A model generated the notes under the pieces. That model made no database searches. It had not been told where the DNA came from and was given only the letters and a program-made list of their open reading frames with translations. Shown here piece after piece: positions 1-10,237 of a stretch of DNA of 64,000 nucleotides (position 1 is its first letter; each line of letters begins with the position of its first letter). Position numbers and translations under genes: made by a program. Source of the stretch: Streptomycetaceae bacterium (GTDB lineage: Bacteria; Actinomycetota; Actinomycetes; Nanopelagicales; Nanopelagicaceae); assembly GCA_027488575.1 (NCBI GenBank), contig JAIYBJ010000029.1, positions 1-64,000 of the forward strand. Direction: 5' to 3'.

Positions 1-1
1 C

Positions 2-1024
2 AGTATTGAAGACCTAAAGTCAAAGATTAATGAATTTAAAGATGAGTTAGCTGCATTAATGGTTACTTATCCATCAACACACGGAGTGTTTGAGAGTGCT
101 ATTTCAGAAATCTGCGAGTTAATTCATGATGCTGGTGGGCAAGTTTATGTTGATGGAGCCAACTTAAATGCTTTAGTTGGATTAGCTCAACCTGGAAAAT
201 TTGGTGCTGATGTTTCTCATTTGAATTTACACAAAACCTTTTGTATCCCACACGGTGGCGGGGGACCAGGTGTTGGTCCTGTGATCTGTCGTTCCCATTT
301 AGCACCGTTCTTGCCAAATCACCCATTTGATTCACTAGCAGGTCCTGCAACGGGTCCCGGACCCGTAAGTTCTGCGCCTTATGGTTCAGCAAGCATTCTG
401 CCAATCTCGTGGGCGTATATTCGCATGATGGGGGGAGAGGGCTTAACTCATGCAACTCAAGTGGCGATTCTTTCCGCGAATTACATAGCATTAAAACTTA
501 ATCCTTACTTCCCAATTTTGTACACTGGAAACAATGGACGAGTAGCACACGAGTGCATTCTTGATCTACGCGGAATTACTAAGGACTCTGGCGTATCCGT
601 TGATGACGTCGCTAAGCGTCTTATGGATTATGGTTTTCACGCACCGACGATGAGTTTCCCTGTTGCTGGAACATTAATGGTCGAACCAACAGAGAGTGAA
701 GATATTGCAGAGATCGAAAGATTTATCTCAGCGATGATTTCAATACATGGCGAGATCGTGGATGTTCTAAATGGTGTTATTTCTCATGAGGATTCTGCGC
801 TAGCGCACGCTCCACACACTGCTGGAGATGTTGTTTCAAGCCAATGGGACAGAAAATATCCCCGCGAAATCGCAGCTTTTCCTGAAATGTTAGATGGTTT
901 TATTCCGGGAGAAATCATTGGAATGCGCGGCAAATACTGGCCAACTTCGGGTCGTATCGATGGAGCTTTCGGTGATAGAAATCTTGTCTGTTCTTGCCCA
1001 CCGATAGAAGCATTTGCGGAGTAG
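2..1024 (+). CDS. gcvP: Glycine dehydrogenase (decarboxylating), C-terminal part; 5' end outside window
   Basis: Reading frame open from base 2; PLP-lysine region '[46 protein letters not shown]' and C-terminal '[26 protein letters not shown]' typical of GcvP. Confidence 0.95.
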   Translation, partial: SIEDLKSKINEFKDELAALMVTYPSTHGVFESAISEICELIHDAGGQVYVDGANLNALVGLAQPGKFGADVSHLNLHKTFCIPHGGGGPGVGPVICRSHLAPFLPNHPFDSLAGPATGPGPVSSAPYGSASILPISWAYIRMMGGEGLTHATQVAILSANYIALKLNPYFPILYTGNNGRVAHECILDLRGITKDSGVSVDDVAKRLMDYGFHAPTMSFPVAGTLMVEPTESEDIAEIERFISAMISIHGEIVDVLNGVISHEDSALAHAPHTAGDVVSSQWDRKYPREIAAFPEMLDGFIPGEIIGMRGKYWPTSGRIDGAFGDRNLVCSCPPIEAFAE

Positions 1025-1061
1025 GGCGGCAATTAGAGCGCGTTACTGCGCTTCTTGTTGG

Positions 1062-1790
1062 TTACTTAACATAATGTAACTTATCGGCGTTTATACCAAT
1101 AAGCCGCATGAATCCCCAAAGGGTAACCCGCCAAAAGGCTTCAATTACGATCTTGGCGTTCATCTTAGATTCCCCTTGTTCGCGTTCTATAAATGTTATT
1201 GGAACTTCCTTAATTACCGAGTTTATTGATGAACATGCTCGAATCATTTCAATTTGAAAACAATAACCATTAGATCGAATTGAATTTAAATTCAGCTTTC
1301 TTAGCATTGTTCCTTTATACACTCGCAAGCCGCCAGTTAAATCTTTAAAAGGAAGCGATAACACTTTTCGGGCGTACCAGGTTCCGAATTGGGACAGAAT
1401 CCTTCGATGAAGTGACCAATTGTGTACAGATCCACCTTTGGTCCACCGTGTACCCATAACAACATCGCAGGTAGCGGCAGTATCGAGCATGTTCTTCAGG
1501 TCATTGACCAAATGCGAACCATCAGCATCCATCGTGCCAATAACGTCATATCCATCTTTGAGGGCAAGTTCTAAGCCGGCTAGATATGCCGCGCCGATGC
1601 CACCTTTTGCGCCATTTTCTATCAATCGAACATTGGAATAATTCAAACTCTTGATGAGGGAAGCAGTTCTATCTGGCGAATTATCATCTATAACAATTAT
1701 ATTTAAACCTAAATTTCCTAGGTCTTTGAGAAGACTTTCGATAGATTTCGCTTCATTATAGGTAGGAATCAATACAACAGATTTAAACAT
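1062..1790 (-). CDS. ppm1: Polyprenol/dolichol-phosphate mannosyltransferase (GT2 family)
   Basis: 'VVLIPTYNEAKSIESLL', 'VIDDNSPDRTA', 'GTMDADGSH' GT2 motifs; ATG at 1790 preferred over the TTG-extended ORF to 1808; adjacent to lnt. Confidence 0.88.
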   Translation of the reverse strand: MFKSVVLIPTYNEAKSIESLLKDLGNLGLNIIVIDDNSPDRTASLIKSLNYSNVRLIENGAKGGIGAAYLAGLELALKDGYDVIGTMDADGSHLVNDLKNMLDTAATCDVVMGTRWTKGGSVHNWSLHRRILSQFGTWYARKVLSLPFKDLTGGLRVYKGTMLRKLNLNSIRSNGYCFQIEMIRACSSINSVIKEVPITFIEREQGESKMNAKIVIEAFWRVTLWGFMRLIGINADKLHYVK

Positions 1791-3204
1791 TTCTTCGACG
1801 TTTTCCAAAATAGATTAGCAGAGACAGCGAGATACATATGAATGATGTCCATTGACCAAATCTATTTGCAAGGGACTTCTCGGAATGTAGCTCAACTTCC
1901 TTTGACACATAAGAAGGTTGATTCTGCTTTGTAATCTGCCTAATATGCCCTTGATTATCGACAATAGCTGATACTCCTGTGGTTGAAACACTAACAACCC
2001 ATTTGCTGCTCTCGACAGCTCTGATCCTTGCAATATTTAATTGCTGCATACTCTGAGCGCTGTCGGCAAAGGTCGCATTATTTGTTTGAACAATGATTAA
2101 GTCCGATTGTTTTGAAATTGAATTCACCGCAAAATCATCAATAATCTCGTAACAAATGATTGGTGCAATTAGTGAATCACCAATCTTATGCAAGACTATT
2201 TGATTTCCAGGGACAAAATCAACAACATCATCTGCAAAAGGCGATATAACGCTAGCTAATGATCGAAGCGGTATGTACTCTCCAAAAGGAGTAAGGGCTC
2301 TCTTAACATATTTTGATGCCACTTCCCCATCGGAACTCCACATAATGGACACATTTTCAGGACCTTTGGAACTCTTCACAACTGCTCCAACAATGAACGG
2401 GGTCTTTAACTGCGAAGCCAAATCTGCAATCTTCTGACCAACATCTGGATTGGCAAAAGGATCAATATCCACCGAATTCTCAGGCCACACAATTAATTCG
2501 GGCTTCACCATTACTTCACGGATAGCAACTGATGTCTGCTTCAAATGATAGTTGAAAACTTCTTCTGCTCTTGAATTGAATTCCAAACCTAATCTTGGAA
2601 CGTTTCCTTGAACTCCTAGAACATTTAAGCTCCCATGAGCATATGAAGGCATGGGTAAAAATACAATCACCGTGGTGGCAGCCGTAAGCATTGCCACAGA
2701 AAATAGTTGCGCACGAGCAAAGAGAAGATAGAGCGCTATACCAAGTGATATTCCAATGAAGGATAAAGCTGTGTCACCTAGAAACGCAGCAACAGAAATG
2801 TATGGCGAATCGGCTTGACTAAAAGACAAACGATTCCAGCCAAAACCACCGAATGGCACCAAAGCACGGATTTCATCGGCGATAAGTAAAAACGGAAGTA
2901 TCAACCATATTCGAGAATATCTATCCCGTTTGAATGAGATCATTCCTAAAGGAAGATAAAATATCGATTGCAATGTAACAAGAAACACAACTGGTAAAAA
3001 TCCAACGTACGTACCAGTCCACTTCAGAGTTAAGAAGTTAAATATTGCCGCAAATGTGAATGCTGTAACAAACGGCTTTCTAGTCTTGGTTACTGCATAT
3101 AGAAAGATTGCAACCGAGATAGGCAGTAAGAACCACCAATTAAGCGGAGCAAAGGCACCAGATAGAACTATTCCGCTTACCAGTGCGAGAAAAATACTTA
3201 CCAT
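1783..3204 (-). CDS. lnt: Apolipoprotein N-acyltransferase
   Basis: Multi-TM N-terminus plus nitrilase-like domain with E ('IVWPENSVD'), K ('YVKRALTPFGEYIP') and C ('PIICYEIIDD'). Confidence 0.92.
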   Translation of the reverse strand: MVSIFLALVSGIVLSGAFAPLNWWFLLPISVAIFLYAVTKTRKPFVTAFTFAAIFNFLTLKWTGTYVGFLPVVFLVTLQSIFYLPLGMISFKRDRYSRIWLILPFLLIADEIRALVPFGGFGWNRLSFSQADSPYISVAAFLGDTALSFIGISLGIALYLLFARAQLFSVAMLTAATTVIVFLPMPSYAHGSLNVLGVQGNVPRLGLEFNSRAEEVFNYHLKQTSVAIREVMVKPELIVWPENSVDIDPFANPDVGQKIADLASQLKTPFIVGAVVKSSKGPENVSIMWSSDGEVASKYVKRALTPFGEYIPLRSLASVISPFADDVVDFVPGNQIVLHKIGDSLIAPIICYEIIDDFAVNSISKQSDLIIVQTNNATFADSAQSMQQLNIARIRAVESSKWVVSVSTTGVSAIVDNQGHIRQITKQNQPSYVSKEVELHSEKSLANRFGQWTSFICISLSLLIYFGKRRRNV

Positions 3205-4097
3205 CCAAGTGCTGCAATCATGCGATCTACGCTGGCTCCCAGCCCATATTGCTTCTGAAGGGAATAGATTTGCGACAAATCATCGGGCTTCTTTGGAAGA
3301 GCTAAATCTATGTGAGGTAATGACACGTCGCGAGCACACTGAACCAATGTTGGTGCAATCTTGAGATAACTTTGTCCCTCTAGAATCTTTTTGATCAAAC
3401 TTGCTGATAGTGCGTCATGCGAACTCAATGCTCCTTGAATTACCTCGTCAACGTTAGCAAAATGATTACAGATCAACGCTGCTCCCTTTTCACCAATGCC
3501 CTTAACTCCAGGAAGACCATCAGAAGGGTCTCCCCTGAACATTGCAAATAAAGCGTACCGATCGCCTGGAATTTCATATTCTTTAGCTACCCATTTGGTA
3601 TCAACTAAATCATGAGCGGATAGTCCTTTGGCTAAATAAACAACCTTCACATCTTTCTGATCATCTACGAGCTGAAACATGTCTCTGTCGCCTGTCACGA
3701 TTCGGATAGGACCGGGTTCGCGATCAGCAAATGAAGCCATAACATCATCTGCTTCATAATCATCAACACCAACAATTGAGATACCAAATGCATCCAACAC
3801 ATCCATCAGGATTGGAATTTGTGGGGCTAAAAGATCTGGCTCTTCTTCAGATCCTTCTTCATCAACACGATTTGCTTTGTAATCTGGAAAAAGTTCCACT
3901 CTCCAAGACGGTCTCCAATCACCCTCAATGCATGCAACCAATCTCTCTGGTTTATACAATGAAATCAACCGGGCACTCATATCAAGGTAGCCGCGGATAG
4001 CATTTACAGGCGTTCCATCCGGTGCCACAAGAGAATCTGGCATTCCATAAAAAGCTCGGTACCACAATGACGCGGAATCGAGAAGCATCAAACTCAT
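3198..4097 (-). CDS. 5'-3' exonuclease (PolA N-terminal-like nuclease)
   Basis: 'DDYEADDVMASFA', 'IVTGDRDMFQLVDD', 'GDPSDGLPGVKGIGEKGAA' H3TH motifs; conserved position beside helY. Confidence 0.92.
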   Translation of the reverse strand: MSLMLLDSASLWYRAFYGMPDSLVAPDGTPVNAIRGYLDMSARLISLYKPERLVACIEGDWRPSWRVELFPDYKANRVDEEGSEEEPDLLAPQIPILMDVLDAFGISIVGVDDYEADDVMASFADREPGPIRIVTGDRDMFQLVDDQKDVKVVYLAKGLSAHDLVDTKWVAKEYEIPGDRYALFAMFRGDPSDGLPGVKGIGEKGAALICNHFANVDEVIQGALSSHDALSASLIKKILEGQSYLKIAPTLVQCARDVSLPHIDLALPKKPDDLSQIYSLQKQYGLGASVDRMIAALGW

Positions 4098-6478
4098 ATA
4101 TCCCCCAGTAAGTACGTAACTACACCGCGATCAATTAACTTAACTGCTTCTCGACATTTCTTATTCAAATCTGGCGCCGCATTAGCTATTTGTCCAAGTA
4201 AATCCACCAGTTGCTTAGTTGAACGTACGAAGTCCCCCACGGACATATCCGAACCCTTCAAAACTTGGTTGAGAGAAGATCCATTAGCCCATCTAAATAT
4301 CATGTAACAAAAACCCAAGTCTGGAGATCTCTGAGTTTTAACGCCAACTTCAATCTCAAGTTCCTCTAGTTCTGCCCACACTCGCGTGATTGAAGCCAAT
4401 ACATTGGCGACATTGTCATTAGGTATTTTTGGAGCAAGATCTTCTTGGCTTCGTGATTCAAAGATCATGGTCGACGCAACACTTACTATTTCTGCTGGGG
4501 TTAATTCATTGAATAATCCTCTTCTGATGCTTTCGGTCAAGAGAAGGTCAGATTCTGCATAAATCTTTGAAAGAATTAAACCTTGAGGCAGTAACTTCTC
4601 CCCTTCGATATACCCCAATAAAGTAAGAACATGACAAATTTTGTCGAAAGTTTTTGCAATCACGTGGGTTCTATTCATGACACGGTTGTTTAGCCCATCA
4701 TTCTCACGCATTAATCGATCAGAGCGTTCAGCAAAACGAGCATGGGATTCACGTTCATTACATGAATGGCAAGCATGATTCTTCATCGCTCGCCTTAATC
4801 CATCAATCTCTGACTCCATATGAGCGCGTTGTTTATTGTCAAAGCTTCTTTTGCCGCCTCTTTTACTTAGTAAACCTTCAAGATCTTTAATGTCTCGTCT
4901 AAATCTGGCGTATTCAGCAAAATCACCCAAGTGGCACTTCGCTTGTTCAAGTAATTCATCAATAGCAGTTTGATTACGTTTTTGTTGCTTAACCAGACCG
5001 ATTACAGCACGATCGGCTTGGAATTGAGCAAAAGATGATTCAAGAGAGCCACGGGCGCGTTCGCGACCGAATCGAGATATAAGGTTTACAGCCATGTTAT
5101 ATGTTGGAGAAAATGACGAACGAAGTGGATATGTTCGAGTTGAAGCCAAACCGGCAGCAGTAGAAGAATCAATGCTTGGTGACCATTGAATAACCGCATT
5201 ACCTTCTATGTCGATACCACGTCTTCCAGCTCTACCTGTTAATTGCGTAAATTCTCCTGGTGTAATCGGAACATGCGCTTCACCGTTGTACTTCACTAAT
5301 TTTTCCAAAACAACAGTCTTGGCAGGCATGTTGATTCCTAGAGCAAGAGTTTCAGTCGCAAATACAGCCTTAACTAAACCTCGCTGAAAAAGATCTTCTA
5401 CTGCTGATTTAAAGCTGGGTAGCAATCCTGCGTGATGCGCAGCTATCCCTCGTTCTAAAGCTGCCAACCACTCGGAATGACCAAGAATTTCAAGATCTTC
5501 CTGGGCAAGATTCTGGGTATATCTATTAGCTGTTTCCAAGATTTCTCGACGTTCATCAACGTTCGTTAATTTTATTCCAGCTTGCAAGCACTGCTTTACA
5601 GCAGCATCGCACCCGATCCGGGAAAAGATGAAAGTAATAGCCGGTAAAAGTGACATCCGGTCAAGTTTTTCAATAATCTCAGGCCTTGTTAATTTGTTTA
5701 AATCATCGATCCATCGTGATTGACGTGTATTTCTATGCCTTACCTTGCGCAAGGCTTCACTCTCTAGTTTAAGAATCTCGGAGTTTATCTGCCCTGGCTT
5801 TGTAAAGAGATCCACGAGTTTGTTACCTATGAGAACATGCTGATACAAAGGTATAGGGCGCACCTCACTAACTATTACATCAATAGTTCCTCGAACTTCA
5901 CCAAGCCATTCACCGAATTCTTCAGCATTGGAAACTGTCGCAGACAAAGAAATTACTTGGACACTTTCCATAAGGTGGATCAATACTTCTTCCCAAACAG
6001 CTCCCCTGAATTTATCTGCAAGATAGTGAACTTCATCCATGACCACAGAACCTAGATTCACTAAAGTATTTGAACCTTGATACAACATATTCCTCAAAAC
6101 TTCTGTAGTCATGACTAATACCGGGGCTTCGCTATTTACATTTGAGTCACCCGTTAATAAACCGACATTCTCTGCGCCAAACTTACTGACAAATTCTTGA
6201 TATTTTTGATTTGATAAAGCTTTAATTGGTGTTGTATAGAAACACTTCTTTCCCTGTTGTAATGAAAGGTAAGCGGCAAATTCACCTACAACAGTCTTGC
6301 CGGCGCCAGTTGGTGCAGCTACAAGTACCCCATGACCATCTTCAACACTGTTGCACGCAGCAATTTGGAAATCGTCAAAAGCGAAGTCAAAAGAATCAAC
6401 AAATTGCTGTGTTAAAGGATGATTTGAACGCTTCTTTGCTGCCGCAAATTTGTCTGCAGGAGAAATCAGTTTTTCCAT
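4094..6478 (-). CDS. helY: Ski2-like DEAD/DEVH-box RNA helicase
   Basis: 'APTGAGKTVVGEFAAY', 'VMDEVHYL', 'SLSATVSN', 'QLTGRAGRRGID'; synteny with tatC/tatA/pafBC. ATG at 6478. Confidence 0.92.
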   Translation of the reverse strand: MEKLISPADKFAAAKKRSNHPLTQQFVDSFDFAFDDFQIAACNSVEDGHGVLVAAPTGAGKTVVGEFAAYLSLQQGKKCFYTTPIKALSNQKYQEFVSKFGAENVGLLTGDSNVNSEAPVLVMTTEVLRNMLYQGSNTLVNLGSVVMDEVHYLADKFRGAVWEEVLIHLMESVQVISLSATVSNAEEFGEWLGEVRGTIDVIVSEVRPIPLYQHVLIGNKLVDLFTKPGQINSEILKLESEALRKVRHRNTRQSRWIDDLNKLTRPEIIEKLDRMSLLPAITFIFSRIGCDAAVKQCLQAGIKLTNVDERREILETANRYTQNLAQEDLEILGHSEWLAALERGIAAHHAGLLPSFKSAVEDLFQRGLVKAVFATETLALGINMPAKTVVLEKLVKYNGEAHVPITPGEFTQLTGRAGRRGIDIEGNAVIQWSPSIDSSTAAGLASTRTYPLRSSFSPTYNMAVNLISRFGRERARGSLESSFAQFQADRAVIGLVKQQKRNQTAIDELLEQAKCHLGDFAEYARFRRDIKDLEGLLSKRGGKRSFDNKQRAHMESEIDGLRRAMKNHACHSCNERESHARFAERSDRLMRENDGLNNRVMNRTHVIAKTFDKICHVLTLLGYIEGEKLLPQGLILSKIYAESDLLLTESIRRGLFNELTPAEIVSVASTMIFESRSQEDLAPKIPNDNVANVLASITRVWAELEELEIEVGVKTQRSPDLGFCYMIFRWANGSSLNQVLKGSDMSVGDFVRSTKQLVDLLGQIANAAPDLNKKCREAVKLIDRGVVTYLLGDI

Positions 6479-7347
6479 GTCAACCCAGCATTGGATACAC
6501 ATTCTGCGCTTACTGGAAGTGCGCCGATTCTTTCACCGTCAGCATAAGCCACTGCATTGGAGGATATCCGAATTTTTCTGGTTCGATAAACATCTACTTT
6601 AGGATGATGAATATGTTTGCCCGAATAAACCTTTGGAAACACCTTAATGAACTCAATTTTTGAAACCGGTCTAAGAATCATGACATCAAAATAACCATCA
6701 TTTATGGATGCTTCGGGACATACTTGCATGCCTCCGCCGTAACTAGATCCGTTGCCAACTGCAACTAACATCGCCTCAGTGCTGAATCTCTGATCATCTA
6801 ATTCGATTTCGAAATGAGATGGTTTAAACAAAGGCAACTCAAGGGCTATTGCGACATTATATTTAGCGGGGCCAGTGGGCCATTTTAATGAGTTAGCTCT
6901 TTCATTTACTACAGAATCAAACCCCGAAGATAGAACTGCTCCAAACCATTCACCATCAACTAAGCCTAGATCAATCTTCGTTGGCTCTTGAGTCGTGACA
7001 TAGTCCAATTGAAAATCTAATTTATCGAGTGGCCAATTCAGCGTTCGAACAAAATCGTTTCCAGTACCCGCGGGAATGACCGCAAAAGCAACTCCGACAG
7101 GAACGACTGCTTGAAGAACTAGATGAGCTAACCCATCTCCCCCAACACATATAACTCCCGGACATGTGGGATTCTGCTTGAGAAACTCATCCAATTGACG
7201 TCGTAGGTTATCGGCTGAATTTCCAGTGAGTATCTTGTACCTAAGATCATTTCTTGAAAAATAACCAACTACGGCCTTTCCCACTTCTGCCCCTCTTCCT
7301 CGACCAGAAGTTGGGTTTATAACAATTGCCCATATTGAATTAGACAC
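6466..7347 (-). CDS. Diacylglycerol kinase / YegS-like lipid kinase
   Basis: 'VINPTSGRGRG', 'CVGGDGLAH', 'IPAGTGNDFVRTL' motifs; likely GTG start at 7347. Confidence 0.88.
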   Translation of the reverse strand: MSNSIWAIVINPTSGRGRGAEVGKAVVGYFSRNDLRYKILTGNSADNLRRQLDEFLKQNPTCPGVICVGGDGLAHLVLQAVVPVGVAFAVIPAGTGNDFVRTLNWPLDKLDFQLDYVTTQEPTKIDLGLVDGEWFGAVLSSGFDSVVNERANSLKWPTGPAKYNVAIALELPLFKPSHFEIELDDQRFSTEAMLVAVGNGSSYGGGMQVCPEASINDGYFDVMILRPVSKIEFIKVFPKVYSGKHIHHPKVDVYRTRKIRISSNAVAYADGERIGALPVSAECVSNAGLTWKN

Positions 7348-8113
7348 AGTCAGGATTCTTTTTATCTCTACGCCTATCATTTAATAGGGCGAAAATCCCT
7401 GAAGCAAAATACAACAAGATGAGCGGAACCGCTAAGAAACCCATTGTCAAAGGATCTGCTGTGGGTGTGAAAGCTGCAACAAAGAGAACAATTGAGAATA
7501 CCCAAACTCGCCAAGGCTTGAGGATTGTTTCTCCTCGTAAGAAACCAATTAAATTCAAACTGATTAAGAAAACAGGCAATTCAAATGCCAGACCAAAAAG
7601 GAGAATTATTCTTAAAACAAAATCCAAATAATCATCGAATTTAACTAGGTTATTGAGTGCCTCCGGCGTGAATCCAAAAAGTATTTTTACGGCCGCAGGC
7701 AGAATTGAGTAACCAAGAACCGCTCCAGCCGAGAAGAAGGGCGTAGCAGCGACGATGAAAAAGATTGAATTGCGTTTTTCTTTTTTATGTAATCCCGGAG
7801 CAATGAAAGCCCATAACTGGTAGAGCCACACAGGAGCGGCGACTATAACTCCAGTTAAAAGGGCAACCTTTATTTGTAAATTTAAAGGCCCTAGTACTCC
7901 ACTGATGTATAACGACCCGCAATACGCATTTCCTGATTCTTGAGCCGCGCGCAAATCACACACTGGACTTGATAGTTGAATAATTATCTCATTGTAAAGA
8001 TACCAACCAGCTATGGAACACAAAAGTATTGCAATCGCAGAGCGCATTACCCTTTTGCGAAACTCACGTAGATGGTCAAGCAGAGGCATGCGACCACCTG
8101 AAGAGGTCGACAT
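7340..8113 (-). CDS. tatC: Sec-independent translocase subunit TatC
   Basis: 'MPLLDHLREFRKRVMRS' and six-TM TatC pattern; adjacent to tatA. Confidence 0.96.
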   Translation of the reverse strand: MSTSSGGRMPLLDHLREFRKRVMRSAIAILLCSIAGWYLYNEIIIQLSSPVCDLRAAQESGNAYCGSLYISGVLGPLNLQIKVALLTGVIVAAPVWLYQLWAFIAPGLHKKEKRNSIFFIVAATPFFSAGAVLGYSILPAAVKILFGFTPEALNNLVKFDDYLDFVLRIILLFGLAFELPVFLISLNLIGFLRGETILKPWRVWVFSIVLFVAAFTPTADPLTMGFLAVPLILLYFASGIFALLNDRRRDKKNPDCV

Positions 8114-8117
8114 TTAC

Positions 8118-8303
8118 TTACTTCTCAGTTGACTCGTCGTTATCTGATTTCTTGTCTTCTTGCTTCATTTCCTTTAATTCACTTTTGAAAATTCGCATGC
8201 TCTTACCAAGAGAACGAGCAGAATCAGGTAGACGTTTTGCGCCGAAAAGAACTAAAACAACAAGGAGCAGAATCAGAATATGGCTAGGTTCGCGCAGAAA
8301 CAT
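8118..8303 (-). CDS. tatA: Twin-arginine translocase TatA/TatE subunit
   Basis: Short protein with N-terminal TM then '[28 protein letters not shown]' amphipathic helix. Confidence 0.94.
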   Translation of the reverse strand: MFLREPSHILILLLVVLVLFGAKRLPDSARSLGKSMRIFKSELKEMKQEDKKSDNDESTEK

Positions 8304-8379
8304 AACTTCTCACTTTCTTGGCAGGAAACTCTTCTGCGAACTTTATCTCAATTCAGGTGCAAATGCCTAGCCTAGGGAA

Positions 8380-9324
8380 CTATGCATAGAGGGCTAACGC
8401 CTTCTCTGCCCGCTCCTTTATCTGATCCCGAAGAATTTGTGGGGCGGTTAAGGTGGCGGCTCCATTTAAACTGCAGATTGATCTAACAATCCATTCATCA
8501 TTGAAAGCACTAGCTTCTAACTCGGAACGTGAAGAGTGATCAGTTGGAACATCAACCTGTAATGTTTCAGCAACTTTTCGGGATTCAGATTGCACTATGA
8601 AACGAAAGGTTCGCATGGATTCTGAAGTATTTATGTTATCTGGAACGAACTCTGATGCTCCCAGAAGTTCTGCTCTCTTAATTCGGTCGAGCCGAAATAT
8701 TCTTGCGGCATTTGACTGATAGCAAAAAGATTCTAGATACTCGTGATTATCTATAATTTGGAGATCAAACGGAAAGACTTCTCTCTCTATTTCTAAATCG
8801 TTTGTGTATGAATGATAACGAATGGAAAGGTTCTGTTTTTCGCGCACTGCTCTAGCACAGGCAGATCTAATCTCTGCGTTTACATTTGACTGAATCGACT
8901 GAGGAATCGCGACGGAAGATGATGAACTCAATCTCTCCAATAGGGTGCTTATCAAGTCGAAATGTGGATTTTCAGAATGAATTGACTCTCTTAATATATG
9001 TAACCCAACGATTACGGTCGCTAGTTCTAAACTAGAAAATTTTCGAGGCTTGCTAAGAACCTCAGCGTTTCTGATAGTTACGAAACCGGTGTCGAAAGAT
9101 AGATCTATAAGTTCTAGGGGCGTGTACCCAGGTAGTCCGCACATCCACAAGGTATTTAGATCATCGATTATTGTGGATTTATCCGTATGAAAATCAGAGG
9201 CTACTTGTTCTAATGCAACACCTTGATTAGAAGTTAAGTACGGAACGAGATCTAGCAAACGCTCTACCTGGTTCTGAGAAACTTTTTTAGACATGAACGG
9301 AAACCAATGATCGTAAAGAGGCAC
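8380..9324 (-). CDS. pafC: HTH-WYL domain protein PafC
   Basis: WYL-type transcription factor architecture, paired with pafB upstream of tatA/tatC as in other actinobacteria. Confidence 0.85.
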   Translation of the reverse strand: MPLYDHWFPFMSKKVSQNQVERLLDLVPYLTSNQGVALEQVASDFHTDKSTIIDDLNTLWMCGLPGYTPLELIDLSFDTGFVTIRNAEVLSKPRKFSSLELATVIVGLHILRESIHSENPHFDLISTLLERLSSSSSVAIPQSIQSNVNAEIRSACARAVREKQNLSIRYHSYTNDLEIEREVFPFDLQIIDNHEYLESFCYQSNAARIFRLDRIKRAELLGASEFVPDNINTSESMRTFRFIVQSESRKVAETLQVDVPTDHSSRSELEASAFNDEWIVRSICSLNGAATLTAPQILRDQIKERAEKALALYA

Positions 9325-10237
9325 GGACTTTCAATCGAAGTGATTCGGGAGCGAGAACTTCTACATCGTCTAAATGCCAGAGAATTAAAGTAACAAGATC
9401 TATCTCGGAGGCATACGAGATAGTTATGAGATCATGCTCACCTTCTTGTTCAACAGTGTGCGCGATATTTCTTAATTGAGAACCACGTCCTATTCGTACA
9501 CGCAGAGTTGCTCTGCTGTTTTCGGGTAATTCCTGCACAGATTTTTCGTTCTGCCAGCCCTGGGGAATCTGGTAACTATGTGATTTCTTTGAGATTTCGA
9601 TTTCTCCCACGATTCGGTCACATCTAAAAGTTCGCAAATCTTGTTTGTCGACATCAAAACCAGTTAGATACCAGAAGCTTTGTCGAGCAAAGTAGGTGTA
9701 CACATTTATCTTTCGCTTGTTTACTTGAAGTTCAGAATCTAAGTATGAAAACTCAATAGTCTTCCTTTCTGAAATTGCATCAATAATCTCATTGAGAAAG
9801 TTTGGGGCACTGAGCATTAGTGGTGCAATCGCAGGCAAATCACCAATGTCAATAGAATGAGTAATTCCAGATAACTTTCTTAAGGCACGTTGAGAAGGTT
9901 CACTGAGTGATGCGTTTTTCCACAGCTGAGCGGCGAGTGACATGTAAGCAATTTCTGGTGCCGAAAAACCCTTTGAATCCATGACAAAGTTCTCAGGTTT
10001 GATTCTGTAACCCTGTTCATCATCAAAGAGTGGATCTAGCCCAGTTACTTCAATCGCAACTCCAAGTGAACGTAACTCATCTTTGTCTCTTTCAAACATA
10101 CGTTCCATAGATTCATCTGATCCTTCATAACCTTCTATGGTTCGAAAAATCTCTGCTTTGGTTAAACTTCGTCGCGTAGCGAGAAGTGCAATAACTAAAT
10201 TAACTAAACGCTCACTCTTCCGAGACACCGTAAGCAC
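9287..10237 (-). CDS. pafB: HTH-WYL domain protein PafB
   Basis: 'KSERLVNLVIALLATRRSLTKAEIFRTIEGYEG' HTH and WYL domain; ORF track start 10264 is a TTG; GTG at 10237 or 10228 more likely. Confidence 0.85.
   Translation of the reverse strand: MLTVSRKSERLVNLVIALLATRRSLTKAEIFRTIEGYEGSDESMERMFERDKDELRSLGVAIEVTGLDPLFDDEQGYRIKPENFVMDSKGFSAPEIAYMSLAAQLWKNASLSEPSQRALRKLSGITHSIDIGDLPAIAPLMLSAPNFLNEIIDAISERKTIEFSYLDSELQVNKRKINVYTYFARQSFWYLTGFDVDKQDLRTFRCDRIVGEIEISKKSHSYQIPQGWQNEKSVQELPENSRATLRVRIGRGSQLRNIAHTVEQEGEHDLITISYASEIDLVTLILWHLDDVEVLAPESLRLKVRASLRSLVSVHV

Noticed and set aside
99-491. 130-aa minus-strand ORF opposite gcvP, and similar antisense ORFs listed in the track (e.g. 41577-41927, 40262-40627, 32222-32629, 33419-33778, 38650-39066)
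   Set aside because: All lie fully within strongly supported genes on the opposite strand, show low-complexity or composition-driven sequence, and have no recognisable domain.
1037-1052. AGCGC-GTTACT-GCGCT hairpin between gcvP and ppm1
   Set aside because: Short stem without a proper T-tract; too weak to call a terminator with confidence.
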